Shown: positions 27,466-36,682 of the stretch, one piece after another
Position numbering within the stretch: the first letter of the stretch is position 1
Layout: every line of letters starts with the position of its first letter
From: Thermoleophilia bacterium
GTDB lineage: Bacteria; Actinomycetota; Thermoleophilia; Miltoncostaeales; Miltoncostaeaceae
Length of the DNA stretch: 64,000 bases
Assembly (NCBI GenBank): GCA_017882545.1
Contig: JADGPG010000072.1
Location: forward strand, 1 to 64,000
Direction of reading: 5' to 3'
The notes under the pieces: model-generated
Seen by the model: the letters and a program-made list of their open reading frames with translations, nothing else
Told to the model about the DNA's origin: nothing
Database searches by the model: none
Translations under genes and position numbers: made by a program

Positions 27466-28356
27466 GTGTCCGATGGCATCCGCATCTATCTGATTGACGG
27501 CACCTGGGAGCTGTTTCGGCACCACTTCGGCATGCCGAGCGGAGTCCGATCGCGTGAGGGCGCCGCCGCGCGCGCGGTCGCACGGTCGCTGGCCGGCCTG
27601 CTCGAATCCGGCGCCACCCACATCGGCGTTGCCACGGACCATGTCGTCGAATCGTTTCGTAACGACCTGTGGGCCGGCTACAAGACCGGCGCCGGTATCG
27701 ACCCCCACCTGTCCGACCAGTTCTCCCTGCTCGAAGAGGTCGTGGCCGCCTGCGGGATCACGGTGTGGCCGATGGTCGAATTCGAGGCCGACGACGCGCT
27801 GGCAAGTGCCGCACGTGCCGCGGCGGCCGACAGCGATGTCGCGCAGGTGATCATCTGCTCGCCCGACAAGGACCTCGCGCAATGTGTTAGGGGATCACGG
27901 GTCGTCCAGTGGGACCGGCGGACCGACGAGACTCGCGATGAGGACGGCGTCCACGCCCACTTCGGGGTACGCCCGGCCCAAATTCCCGATTGGCTGGCTC
28001 TTGTCGGCGACAGCGCCGACGGATTCCCCGGGCTGAAGGGATGGGGTGCCCGTTCCGCCGCCGCACTCCTGGATGCGTACGGATCGCTGGAGGCCATTCC
28101 CGCAGACCCGACGGCGTGGTCGGTGCCCGTGCGCGGAGCAGCGCGCCTTGCTGACGTCCTTGACGCTGAGCACGAGGCGGCCCTCCTGTTCCGCCGGCTG
28201 GCGCGATTGCGTGACGACCTGGATATGCTCCCCGGCGGAGTCGCCGGCATCCAGTGGCAGGGGCCGACCGGCGGACTGGACGCGATCGCCGCGACGCTCG
28301 GTGCGCCGGAGCTCACAGAGCGGCTCATGGCGATCTCCGCCGGGCGTTCGGATTAG
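27466..28356 (+). CDS. 5'-3' exonuclease (FEN/Pol I N-domain family), stand-alone
   Basis: LIDGTWELFRHHF, FEADDALA, SPDKDLAQCV, GDSADGFPGLKGWGARSA (H2TH). Confidence 0.9.
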   Translation: MSDGIRIYLIDGTWELFRHHFGMPSGVRSREGAAARAVARSLAGLLESGATHIGVATDHVVESFRNDLWAGYKTGAGIDPHLSDQFSLLEEVVAACGITVWPMVEFEADDALASAARAAAADSDVAQVIICSPDKDLAQCVRGSRVVQWDRRTDETRDEDGVHAHFGVRPAQIPDWLALVGDSADGFPGLKGWGARSAAALLDAYGSLEAIPADPTAWSVPVRGAARLADVLDAEHEAALLFRRLARLRDDLDMLPGGVAGIQWQGPTGGLDAIAATLGAPELTERLMAISAGRSD

Positions 28357-28961
28357 CCAGTCAGCGACCGGATGTCAGACGCTAGAGCGGGAACGCTGAT
28401 CGGGATCGCGCCGGCGTAGGTCCCGACTTCCCTGCCGTTGCGATCGATCAGCACGACCAATGCAGTGTGGGTCGAGCGGATTGCACCGGTCGGCTGGGCG
28501 CGAATGCCCCACGCCTGCCACAGCGGGGCCAGCGTCGACGTCGACCCGATGAGGTAGCTCATGCGCCCGCTGAGATGGTGGACCGCCAGAAACGCGTTCA
28601 CCTCCTTGGCGGTATCCCCCACCGGGTCCACGGAGATCGCCACCGTGTCGATCTTCTGCGCGGTGCCGGGGCCGACGGTGTCGAGCGCCGACGAGATTTC
28701 ACCGGCGATCAACGGACACGACGTCGTGCACTTCGCGTAGAGGAAGGTGACGAGCGCGGGACGGCCGCCTTCGGGCACACTGACAAGGTTGCCGGCGGAA
28801 TCGCGTCCGTCGGTCGGAGGGGCCGCGACCGGCGGGTTGATCGGCACCGCGTTCAGCGGCGGTGTCCCGCCCGACCCGTTGGCGACGATCACGACGACCA
28901 CCGCGAGGGCACCAATCGCCGCCGCCACGATGGCGGCCAGGACCCAAACGCGTCGATTCAC
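28353..28961 (-). CDS. SCO1/SenC family protein
   Basis: N-terminal TM; VTFLYAKCTTSCPLIAGE (CxxxC), DPVGDTAKEV, STHTALVVLIDRNG. Confidence 0.88.
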   Translation of the reverse strand: MNRRVWVLAAIVAAAIGALAVVVVIVANGSGGTPPLNAVPINPPVAAPPTDGRDSAGNLVSVPEGGRPALVTFLYAKCTTSCPLIAGEISSALDTVGPGTAQKIDTVAISVDPVGDTAKEVNAFLAVHHLSGRMSYLIGSTSTLAPLWQAWGIRAQPTGAIRSTHTALVVLIDRNGREVGTYAGAIPISVPALASDIRSLTG

Positions 28962-29020
28962 GGGCGCATCGTACTAGAGCACCATGTCCGGCACGCCCCA
29001 CGCGGGGCCCGGGCACCCAC

Positions 29021-30565
29021 TCAGGCGCTGGGTCGCACCTTGGCGCCGTCGACGACCACGGGCTCCGCCTCGACGACCGTGACGACCTCGCCCTTGGCGA
29101 AGTCCCGTACGGGCACCGCCCCCCGCATCGCCGATACCGCCGCGCCGACCAGCGAGAAGCCGCACAAGATCCAGAGTGCCAGGTGCATTCCGTCCATGAA
29201 GGGCGCCAAGCGCGCAGGCGAGAGCCCCGTCGTAAGACCCGAGAAGATCGAGAACAACAGCAGCGTCGGCACGACGGAGGTCACGATCATCAACATCAGC
29301 GCGATCGAGATCACGGCTCCGGTGTTCTGGAGCATGACGCGAGTACCGGAGGCAATACCGCGCCGCCACGGTGGGACCGCGGCCATCATCGCGCTGGTGT
29401 TTGGCGAGTTGAACACCCCGGACCCGATTCCGGCAATCGTGAGCCAGATCGCCGACACCCAAAAGGGGCTGTCGACCTGCAGCGTCGTCATACCGGCCAG
29501 CCCCACCGCGGTCAGGAGCATGCCAACCACCGCCGGGGCGCGGGACCCGTGACGGTCCGCCCAGGCGCCGGCGATCGGCGAAGCCACGAGCATCCCGATC
29601 GCCAGCGGCGCGAGCATCAGGCCCGCGGTGATCGGATCGTGCTTCTGCGGCCCCTGAAAATAGAAGACGAACAGGAACATCAGCGCGAAGCGCGCCAACC
29701 CGTTCAAAAATGCCGCAGCCGCGGCGGCCGAATAGACCCGGATCCGGAACAGCGACAGGTCGAGCATCGGCGCCTCGACCCGCGACTCGACCCAGATAAA
29801 GATCGGCAGACAGATCACTCCGAGCGTGAGCCCGATCACGACCATCGGCGCCGTCCAGCCATCGAGGCCCGCATCGGACAGTCCGAGCACGAGCCCGGTC
29901 AGGCCGATCAGCATAAGGATGTTCCCGGCCCAGTCGAGCCGGCGCGACTCGTCGGTCCGCAAGGTCTCGTGGAGGATCAACCACGCCCACAGGGTTCCGG
30001 CGATGCCGAGCGGCACGTTGAACCAGAACACCCATTGCCAGCCGAAGGTCACCAACCACCCCCCAAGCACCGGGCCGATCACCAGCCCAACGGCCGCGAC
30101 CATGACGTTCGTGCCCATTGCCAGGCCGAGGCGCTCCCGCGGGAAGACGTCGGTCACCAGCGCACCGGCGTTGGCGAAGATCAGGGCGCCGCCGACCCCC
30201 TGGATCACCCGCCAGACGATCAGCGCGGTGCCGGACCCTGCAAACCCAGCCCCGAACGAGGCCAGGGTGAACAGACCCATCCCGAGCACGAAGAATCGCT
30301 TCCGCCCGATCTGGTCGGCCAGACGCCCCGCCGGCAGCAAGAACACGGTGCTTGCCACCATGTACGCCAGGATCACCCACACCAATGTCAACAGCGACGT
30401 GTGCAGTGCGCGCTCGAGGTTGGGTAACGCGATCAGCAGGGTGCCGCTGTTGACCGTCGCCAGGAACATGCCCAGGCTCGTGACCGACAGCACCCACCAG
30501 CAGTAGTTCTGGTGGTCGGCATGGACACCCACGCGGCGACGCGCAGCAGGGTTCGCGGAACGCAT
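29021..30565 (-). CDS. MFS transporter, DHA2-like (14 TM drug:H+ antiporter type)
   Basis: GTLLIALPNLERAL, AGRLADQIGRKRFF, IQGVGGALIFANAGALVTDVFPRERLGLAMG. Confidence 0.9.
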   Translation of the reverse strand: MRSANPAARRRVGVHADHQNYCWWVLSVTSLGMFLATVNSGTLLIALPNLERALHTSLLTLVWVILAYMVASTVFLLPAGRLADQIGRKRFFVLGMGLFTLASFGAGFAGSGTALIVWRVIQGVGGALIFANAGALVTDVFPRERLGLAMGTNVMVAAVGLVIGPVLGGWLVTFGWQWVFWFNVPLGIAGTLWAWLILHETLRTDESRRLDWAGNILMLIGLTGLVLGLSDAGLDGWTAPMVVIGLTLGVICLPIFIWVESRVEAPMLDLSLFRIRVYSAAAAAAFLNGLARFALMFLFVFYFQGPQKHDPITAGLMLAPLAIGMLVASPIAGAWADRHGSRAPAVVGMLLTAVGLAGMTTLQVDSPFWVSAIWLTIAGIGSGVFNSPNTSAMMAAVPPWRRGIASGTRVMLQNTGAVISIALMLMIVTSVVPTLLLFSIFSGLTTGLSPARLAPFMDGMHLALWILCGFSLVGAAVSAMRGAVPVRDFAKGEVVTVVEAEPVVVDGAKVRPSA

Positions 30566-30790
30566 GATCATTAGGTTACTACCGAATTCGGTTGCGGTCT
30601 CCCCGAACCCACAGATTCCGTTGCGCCGCCGTGCCGCCGGGGCATCGTGCGGCCACACGCACCGCGATCGCCCGCCCGCGTGCACCATGGAAGCCCCACC
30701 CAGCCCACGCCCCCTACAACCGGCGGGCGATACCGAGCGGCGATGGGCATGCGCGGACCACGTTCTTGCCGTTGCCCCGTCGGACCCGAA

Positions 30791-31591
30791 CTACGCCGCG
30801 GCCGTGGCCCTCCGCAGCGCGCCGACGTACGGTCTCCTGGCGACGATGACGATGCCGCTGAACCGGCCTCGCTGTTTCGCAAGAAGCTTCTTCGCGCTGG
30901 TGCCGGCGGGGTCCTCGTGCGCGCGTCGCCACACCGCGATGCCCCGTCGCGGCCCAAACCGGCGCATCACGTCGCTGCGCGCGGGGAGCTCGAGGGGAAG
31001 GTGCTCGACGGACTCGACCTCGAGACCCGCCGCTGACAGCAGCGCGCGCCACCCGGCCTCGGTCAGCGGATACAGCGCGCCGTTGGCGGGCTCCGCCAGC
31101 ACATCGCAGATGTCGGACGTCGCAGCAGCCGACAACCCCACATCACGGACGCACAACTCGTGGATGCCGATCCGGCCGTTCGGACGCAGAAGGCGCGCTG
31201 CTTCGGCCAGGACCGCAGCCTGGGATTGCGGTGGGAGGGTGAACAACAGCCCCTCGCTGACGACGACGCTCGCACTCTCGTTCGGCAGTCCGGTCGCATC
31301 CGGTGACCCTGTCTGCGCGCAGGTGACCCCACTCGGCACCATGTCCACGGCGAATTTCGCATCGCCGAGTCCGCCGCAGATCGCCGTCCACGAATAGACA
31401 TTGGTCTCGGTCGCCTCGAGACCCGCATCACCGGTGCCGGGCGCCAACTCGACGATACGGTCGCCGGACCGAATCCCGAGGGCCTCGACCAGCGCCAGCG
31501 ACCCGTCCGGGCCGCCGGGCTGCATCGCCCAGACACCGAGGTGTCGTTGCACGACGTGGCCAGGTCCCGATGCCGCGGTGATCGCGTTCAT
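30791..31591 (-). CDS. Class I SAM-dependent methyltransferase
   Basis: RIVELAPGTGDAGLEA, ARLLRPNGRIGIHELC; SD GAGGAGG before ATG 31591. Confidence 0.8.
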   Translation of the reverse strand: MNAITAASGPGHVVQRHLGVWAMQPGGPDGSLALVEALGIRSGDRIVELAPGTGDAGLEATETNVYSWTAICGGLGDAKFAVDMVPSGVTCAQTGSPDATGLPNESASVVVSEGLLFTLPPQSQAAVLAEAARLLRPNGRIGIHELCVRDVGLSAAATSDICDVLAEPANGALYPLTEAGWRALLSAAGLEVESVEHLPLELPARSDVMRRFGPRRGIAVWRRAHEDPAGTSAKKLLAKQRGRFSGIVIVARRPYVGALRRATAAA

Positions 31592-31681
31592 GCGCCTCCT
31601 CGTGTCCGGCCGCCTGCGTTCACCGGCACGATATCCGCCCCCACCAGCCGCGCAAGCGCCCATCGCCGCCCCGGCACTGGG

Positions 31682-31987
31682 TCACGACTGCGGCGGGGAC
31701 TCCGTGTCCGCCGCCTTGTCGGCCGCCTTCTTCGCCGCCGCTTGCGCGTGCAATCGGCGCGCGCGCTCTGCTCGAGTGGCCCCAACCAAGGCGAATGTGA
31801 GCATCGCGCCCCAGAAGATCCCGTAGCCGATCGCACGTCCGATCGAGATGTTTGGGACGAAAAGCCAAATGTGGAGCAAGGAAATGCCGATGATGGCTAT
31901 CGGAGCCACAACAGCCACCTGCACAAAGATGCTCAGGTCCTCCCACCACACGACTATGCGGGGACGGGATTGCGGTGCGGGATCCAC
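31682..31987 (-). CDS. Small membrane protein, unknown function
   Basis: Two TM segments; GTG 31987 preceded by TATTGT with 7-nt gap. Confidence 0.55.
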   Translation of the reverse strand: MDPAPQSRPRIVVWWEDLSIFVQVAVVAPIAIIGISLLHIWLFVPNISIGRAIGYGIFWGAMLTFALVGATRAERARRLHAQAAAKKAADKAADTESPPQS

Positions 31988-32034
31988 GCGGCACACAATA
32001 GCGAGAGCACACCGAGGAGACCGGCAGCCCCAAG

Positions 32035-33534
32035 ATGGCAATCGACCTAATTACTTTCCGCAAATGGGCGGATACGCTGGCTGACCTCGACGGCATGGCG
32101 TCCGTCCTTTCATGGGACCGTGCGGTGGCGATGCCGGCCTCGGGCTCCGTGTCGCGCAGCTACCAGCTCGAGACCCTCGCGGCTGTCGCCCACCGCGAGT
32201 TGACGCGCCCCGGGATCGCGGACATTCTCGACGCCATCGTCGACGACGATGAGATCGACCCGGCGACTCGGCGCGAGGCCGAACTACTCGGACGCGAGCG
32301 CGCCCGCGCCGAGCGCCTGCCGGAGGACCTGGTCCGGGCCATCAGCGCGGCCGAATCCGAGACGTTCGGCGCCTGGTCAGGGACCCGCGACAGGGACGGC
32401 TGGGAGGTGGTCCTCGGACCCTTGACCCGGCTCGTCGACCTCAAGAGGACCGAGGCGAGCGCCATCACCAGCGGCACCGACCTCTACGACGCAATGCTCG
32501 ACGAATATGAGCCAGGCGCCACGCGCGCACGCCTGGCCCCGGTCTTCCGCGCACTGGCCGACCGTCTGGCGCCGCTGGTGGAGGCTGGTGCCGCGCATGC
32601 GCCCGCGCCAATGTCCGACCGGTACTGGCCGCACGACCGCCAGATGCAGTTGGCCCGCGACGTGGCGCGCATGATCGGCTTCGACCTGGACGACGGGCGC
32701 ATCGGCGAATCGGCGCACCCGTTCACCGGGACGCTCGGAGACGGCGACGTTCGCTTCAGCACACGAATTGATGAACGCAATCCGATCAGCAACATTTCCA
32801 CCGTCCTACACGAGGCCGGCCACGCGCTCTACGAACAGGGGTTCACGCGCGGGTTCGCGCGCAGCGCCCTGCGCAATGCCCCGTCGCTCGGCGCCCACGA
32901 GGCCCAGGCCCGCTTCTGGGAGAACCACGTCGGCGGGTCGGTCGAGTTCTGGCGCTTGGTCGAACCGCGCATGCGGGACCTGTTTCCCGATGCGATGGAT
33001 GGACTCACCGCCGACGCGCTGCACGCCCACGCCACCGCCGTTCGCCGCTCGCTGATCCGCGTCGAAGCCGACGAGGTGACGTACAACCTGCACGTCGTCC
33101 TGCGATTCGAGCTCGAATCTGCGCTGTTCTCAGGCGATCTTGCCGTCGCAGACCTCCCGACCGCGTGGAACGCGCGCATGCAGGAGCTGCTCGGCATCGC
33201 GCCGAGGTCTGCGGCCGAGGGAGTCCTGCAGGACGTCCACTGGATGGAGGGGATGTTCGGGTACTTCCCGACGTACACCCTCGGCAACCTGTACGCCGCC
33301 CAGCTCGCCGACGCGGTCGACACGGCCGTCGGCGGGCTCGAGGCGGCAATCGGGCACGCGGCGTTCCCGGACATCGCCGACTTCCTGCGGACGCGTGTCT
33401 ACCGGTACGGAGCGCTGGTCCCGACGGCCGAACTCATGGAACGGGCGACCGGCGTCCCGTTCGGCCCGGAGGCGCTGCTCAACCGCCTTGAGCGCAGGGC
33501 GCTCGCGCCGCTGGCCACGACCACCGTTCGGTGA
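32035..33534 (+). CDS. Carboxypeptidase M32
   Basis: HExxH (LHEAGHALYEQGF), DERNPISNISTVL, HQSRFWEN-like AQARFWENHVG. Confidence 0.95.
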   Translation: MAIDLITFRKWADTLADLDGMASVLSWDRAVAMPASGSVSRSYQLETLAAVAHRELTRPGIADILDAIVDDDEIDPATRREAELLGRERARAERLPEDLVRAISAAESETFGAWSGTRDRDGWEVVLGPLTRLVDLKRTEASAITSGTDLYDAMLDEYEPGATRARLAPVFRALADRLAPLVEAGAAHAPAPMSDRYWPHDRQMQLARDVARMIGFDLDDGRIGESAHPFTGTLGDGDVRFSTRIDERNPISNISTVLHEAGHALYEQGFTRGFARSALRNAPSLGAHEAQARFWENHVGGSVEFWRLVEPRMRDLFPDAMDGLTADALHAHATAVRRSLIRVEADEVTYNLHVVLRFELESALFSGDLAVADLPTAWNARMQELLGIAPRSAAEGVLQDVHWMEGMFGYFPTYTLGNLYAAQLADAVDTAVGGLEAAIGHAAFPDIADFLRTRVYRYGALVPTAELMERATGVPFGPEALLNRLERRALAPLATTTVR

Positions 33535-34208
33535 CACCGGGTGCTGCGCCCCGGGGCTTCGGCCGGGGGATGCCGCTGCCGATATCACCCGTGATGCGAT
33601 CGTCCCTTGCACTGCTCGCGGCAGGTCTTTGCGCCCTCGGCGTCGCCGTGACGGCGGCGGCGGCGACCCCTGGATCCATCGCCCGCGGGCCGGCCGCCCC
33701 TGCCCGCGCCACGGCCACGGCCGACGCGCAGCTGATCGCCGCCCTCGGGGTTCGCATGGCCGCCGCGCGGCAGCTCGAGCACGCCACGCTCACCGCGATC
33801 GAGCAGCGGCTTCGCGCGATCTACGCGACCCCGGACGAGGATCCGGTCATGGTCCTACTGGCGGGCAACATCACCGAGGCTGTCGATCTCGCCAACCTCA
33901 ATGACGCGGTCTCCCGATCGGACCACCAGCTGCTGTTGAGCTACACCAACTCGCTTGAAAATCTCCAGACCGCGCAGGCCGAACTCGCCCAGAACATGAT
34001 CCGCGTGACCGCGGGTGCCCGGCTTGCCGCCGCGCGCGCCGCCGCCCGGACATCCGCGCGCACGGCCGCGGCGGCGGCCCCTATCCCGAGGCTGGTGGCC
34101 GGGACGGGGGTCGGCGGGCTGCCGGTGGGGATCGTCGCCCAGCACGCGCTTCCGGGATCCCTGCCGATAGATCCCCGCACCGGTCGCCCGTACGTCACCG
34201 CTCCGTGA
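33531..34208 (+). CDS. Secreted coiled-coil protein related to the N-terminal part of the Rpf-like protein (start may be 33570 or 33594)
   Basis: Signal peptide MRSSLALLAAGLCALGVAVTAAAA; RLRAIYATPDEDPVMVLLAGNITEAVDLANLNDAVSRSDHQLLLSYTNSLENLQ. Confidence 0.65.
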   Translation: MTPGAAPRGFGRGMPLPISPVMRSSLALLAAGLCALGVAVTAAAATPGSIARGPAAPARATATADAQLIAALGVRMAAARQLEHATLTAIEQRLRAIYATPDEDPVMVLLAGNITEAVDLANLNDAVSRSDHQLLLSYTNSLENLQTAQAELAQNMIRVTAGARLAAARAAARTSARTAAAAAPIPRLVAGTGVGGLPVGIVAQHALPGSLPIDPRTGRPYVTAP

Positions 34209-34215
34209 CGCATCT

Positions 34216-34232
34216 CTCAACCTTAGGTTGAG
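34216..34232. repeat. Palindrome CTCAACCTTAGGTTGAG
   Basis: Matches the 37015-37031 palindrome in both 6-bp arms and spacer length. Confidence 0.75.
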
Positions 34233-34976
34233 CTAGACATCCGTCGCATCGGCGACCGACACAGCCGCCCCGACGACGCCGGCGGCGTTTCGCAGTGCGG
34301 CGATCACTACGCGTGGGCGAACGTCCAACAAGGGCAGGAAGTCAGGCGCGTCAACGGTAATCTCGCCACCCAGCATGATCATGTCGGGCCACACCAGGGC
34401 GTCGATGCGGCGTAGGTAGGTCTCGAGGCGCGTGGCCCACTGTTCCCACGTGAGCCCCTCGTCAACCTTGGGCTTGGCCGCCGCGCGGTTCTCGGCGGGC
34501 GCACCGTCAATCTCGATGTGACCGAACTCGAGATTCGGAACGAGCACCCCGTCGACGAACAGCGCCGATCCAATGCCCGTGCCCAGGGTGATCATCAGCA
34601 CCACGCCGGTCTCGCCCACGCCGGCACCGAACCGCATTTCGGCGATGCCGGCGGCATCGGCGTCATTGAGCACCACGCACGGGCGCCGCAGGGCGTCGCG
34701 GAAGTGGTCCTGTGCCGCGGATCCGATCCACGACGACGCCAAGTGGGTCGCCTCGAGGATCCGCCCGTGGACCACGGGACCCGGGAACCCGATCCCGACG
34801 GGCAGATCGGGTGCGAGGTCCTCGGCAAGGCGAACGACGATCCCCGCCATCTCGTCAGGACCGCAATCAACCGGCGTTGGCACCCGGCGGCGGTCGCCGA
34901 TCAGCGTTCCCGCCACCGTGTCCACGAGGCCGGCTTTGACGCCGGTCCCGCCGATATCGATTCCGATCGCCTCTAT
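34233..34976 (-). CDS. ppgK: Polyphosphate glucokinase / ROK family kinase (apparent ATA start)
   Basis: (M)EAIGIDIGGTGVKAGLVDT, VGIGFPGPVV, LNDADAAGIAEM, TLGTGIGSALFVDGVLVPNLEFGHIEIDG. Confidence 0.88.
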   Translation of the reverse strand: MEAIGIDIGGTGVKAGLVDTVAGTLIGDRRRVPTPVDCGPDEMAGIVVRLAEDLAPDLPVGIGFPGPVVHGRILEATHLASSWIGSAAQDHFRDALRRPCVVLNDADAAGIAEMRFGAGVGETGVVLMITLGTGIGSALFVDGVLVPNLEFGHIEIDGAPAENRAAAKPKVDEGLTWEQWATRLETYLRRIDALVWPDMIMLGGEITVDAPDFLPLLDVRPRVVIAALRNAAGVVGAAVSVADATDV

Positions 34977-35509
34977 TTGGTGAGCTCCTCGGATGCGTAG
35001 TGAACAAGCGACATCACCTCATGCGGCGCGAGGCGCTCGCGGCCGCCGAGAAAGTCCAGTTCGACGATGAAGGCCGTCCCGACCACGACCGCGCCCTGGG
35101 CCTCCACGAGTGCGACCTTGGCGGCACCGGTCCCGCCGGTCGCCAGCAGGTCGTCGTGGATGAGCACCCGCTGGCCAGGATGGAGGGCGCCCTCCTGGAT
35201 CTCCAGCCGGTCTGTTCCGTACTCCAAGTCATAGTCATGCCCGACCGTGACGCCCGGAAGCTTGCCCGGTTTACGTGCCGCGACGAACCCGGCGCCGAGG
35301 GCACGTGCGATTCCGCCACCGAGGATGAACCCGCGCGACTCGGCTCCGAGCACGACATCGACCTCGCGTGGACGCGCCCAGTCGACGATCTGCGCGATCA
35401 CGTAGTCCAGGGCCGACGGGTCGGCGAAGATCGGCATGACGTCGTAGAAGACGATGCCCGGCTTGGGGTGATCCGGGATGCGCCCGATGATGGCGTCGAG
35501 GTCCATCAC
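34973..35509 (-). CDS. apt: Adenine phosphoribosyltransferase
   Basis: IPDHPKPGIVFYDVMPIFAD, GAESRGFILGGGIA, VLIHDDLLATGGTGAA. Confidence 0.95.
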   Translation of the reverse strand: MMDLDAIIGRIPDHPKPGIVFYDVMPIFADPSALDYVIAQIVDWARPREVDVVLGAESRGFILGGGIARALGAGFVAARKPGKLPGVTVGHDYDLEYGTDRLEIQEGALHPGQRVLIHDDLLATGGTGAAKVALVEAQGAVVVGTAFIVELDFLGGRERLAPHEVMSLVHYASEELTK

Positions 35510-36225
35510 CCGTTCGGCTGCACGCGGCCACGTAATTCGGTGACCAGCAGCAGGTGACGCATGTGGGATACGAGCCCGGCCAGGTCCTCGAGCGCGTTGA
35601 AGGCCTCGGCCCTGCGGTCCGGGTTGCGCGAGCGCAACCCCGTCGACAGCAGCTGCTCAAGCAGGCTCCCCTCCCGTTCGGCTGCGGTCCGGAAAAGCCG
35701 CAGGTGGCGGGGCTCGACGCCGTATTGCGCCAGCTCGGCGGCGGACTGGACAATCTCGAGGGCGACCTCGTCGAACCCGTCGGAGGAGTCGATAAGGCCG
35801 TAGTCGCCGAGATCGCGCACCAGCGCCGGCGAGGCGCCCGTCCGCTCGAGCAGCTCGTCGAGCGTGTAACGGCGGCTCGGGGCCGGCTCGGACAACCGGG
35901 CGCGCTTGATCTGCTTGGCCTGGGAGGTCGCGCTGAAGCTCGCTGAGGCGCTCGACTCGAGCTCCTGGCGGATTACCCGCAGAGGCAGAAACTCGTCCCG
36001 CTGCAGCCGCAACACCGTGCGGAGGCGCTCAAGATCCTCCTGGGTGAACAGCCGATAGCCACCGGCCGTGCGCTTGGGCGATACCAGCTTCTGGTCCTCG
36101 AGATACCGGATCTTCGAGATCGAGATCGTTGGGAAATCGGCCTTGAGTGCATCGCAGACCGCGCCAATCGACAGCGTCGCCTCGTCGTGCACGCGCTCGG
36201 TCGTCCGCTCGGGCGCTGTGGTCAT
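35506..36225 (-). CDS. MerR family transcriptional regulator
   Basis: LSIGAVCDALKADFPTISISKIRYLEDQKLVSPKRTAGGYRLFTQEDLERLRTVLRL. Confidence 0.92.
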   Translation of the reverse strand: MTTAPERTTERVHDEATLSIGAVCDALKADFPTISISKIRYLEDQKLVSPKRTAGGYRLFTQEDLERLRTVLRLQRDEFLPLRVIRQELESSASASFSATSQAKQIKRARLSEPAPSRRYTLDELLERTGASPALVRDLGDYGLIDSSDGFDEVALEIVQSAAELAQYGVEPRHLRLFRTAAEREGSLLEQLLSTGLRSRNPDRRAEAFNALEDLAGLVSHMRHLLLVTELRGRVQPNG

Positions 36226-36677
36226 GGGTTCAGAAGCACTAGTCGAAACTTGCCGACCTGAACCTCGTCCCCGTTTTGCAGGCGTTCCTCGTCGTGGATC
36301 CGCCGCCGGTTGACATACGTGCCGTTTAGGCTGCCCAGATCGCGGAGCACGAGGCCTTCGACCCGGTGCTCAATCTGGGAGTGGTGACGGCTAACGGTGA
36401 TGTCATCGAGGAAGATATCCGCCTCGGGCGAGCGCCCGATGGTGACGATCCCGGTCCGTGGAATTGGAAAGACGATCCCGGTCGGACCGCCGGCACGGAC
36501 GGCGAGGACGGGGCCCTCGAGGTTGTCGGCATCCTCGATACCGAACACCGGTCCATCGACGACGTTGAACGGCCCCGTGCTCTCCAGGGTCACGCCGTCG
36601 GGGTGCAGCGGCGCGCCACAGTTGCTGCAGAAACGATGCGAGGCGCTCTGCTGCTGATCACATTCGGGACAGCGCAC
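36222..36677 (-). CDS. Zinc-ribbon plus FHA domain protein (GarA-like)
   Basis: CPECDQQQSASHRFCSNCG; IGRSPEADIFLDDITVSRHHSQIEH...DLGSLNGTYVNRRRI. Confidence 0.92.
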   Translation of the reverse strand: MRCPECDQQQSASHRFCSNCGAPLHPDGVTLESTGPFNVVDGPVFGIEDADNLEGPVLAVRAGGPTGIVFPIPRTGIVTIGRSPEADIFLDDITVSRHHSQIEHRVEGLVLRDLGSLNGTYVNRRRIHDEERLQNGDEVQVGKFRLVLLNP

Positions 36678-36682
36678 GACTG

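Noticed and set aside
28862-30427. 521-aa plus and 507-aa minus ORFs over the MFS gene
   Set aside because: Shadow frames of a clear MFS transporter; His/Arg/Asp-rich, no recognisable motifs
33477-33493. CTCAA-CCGCC-TTGAG, similar to the MerR-like palindrome
   Set aside because: Arms shorter and lacking the terminal C/G pair; inside M32 coding sequence (LLNRLERR), likely chance
34216-34232. Calling the post-ppgK palindrome an intrinsic terminator
   Set aside because: Short 7-8 bp stem, no T-run on either strand, and identity to the promoter palindrome favours a protein-binding site
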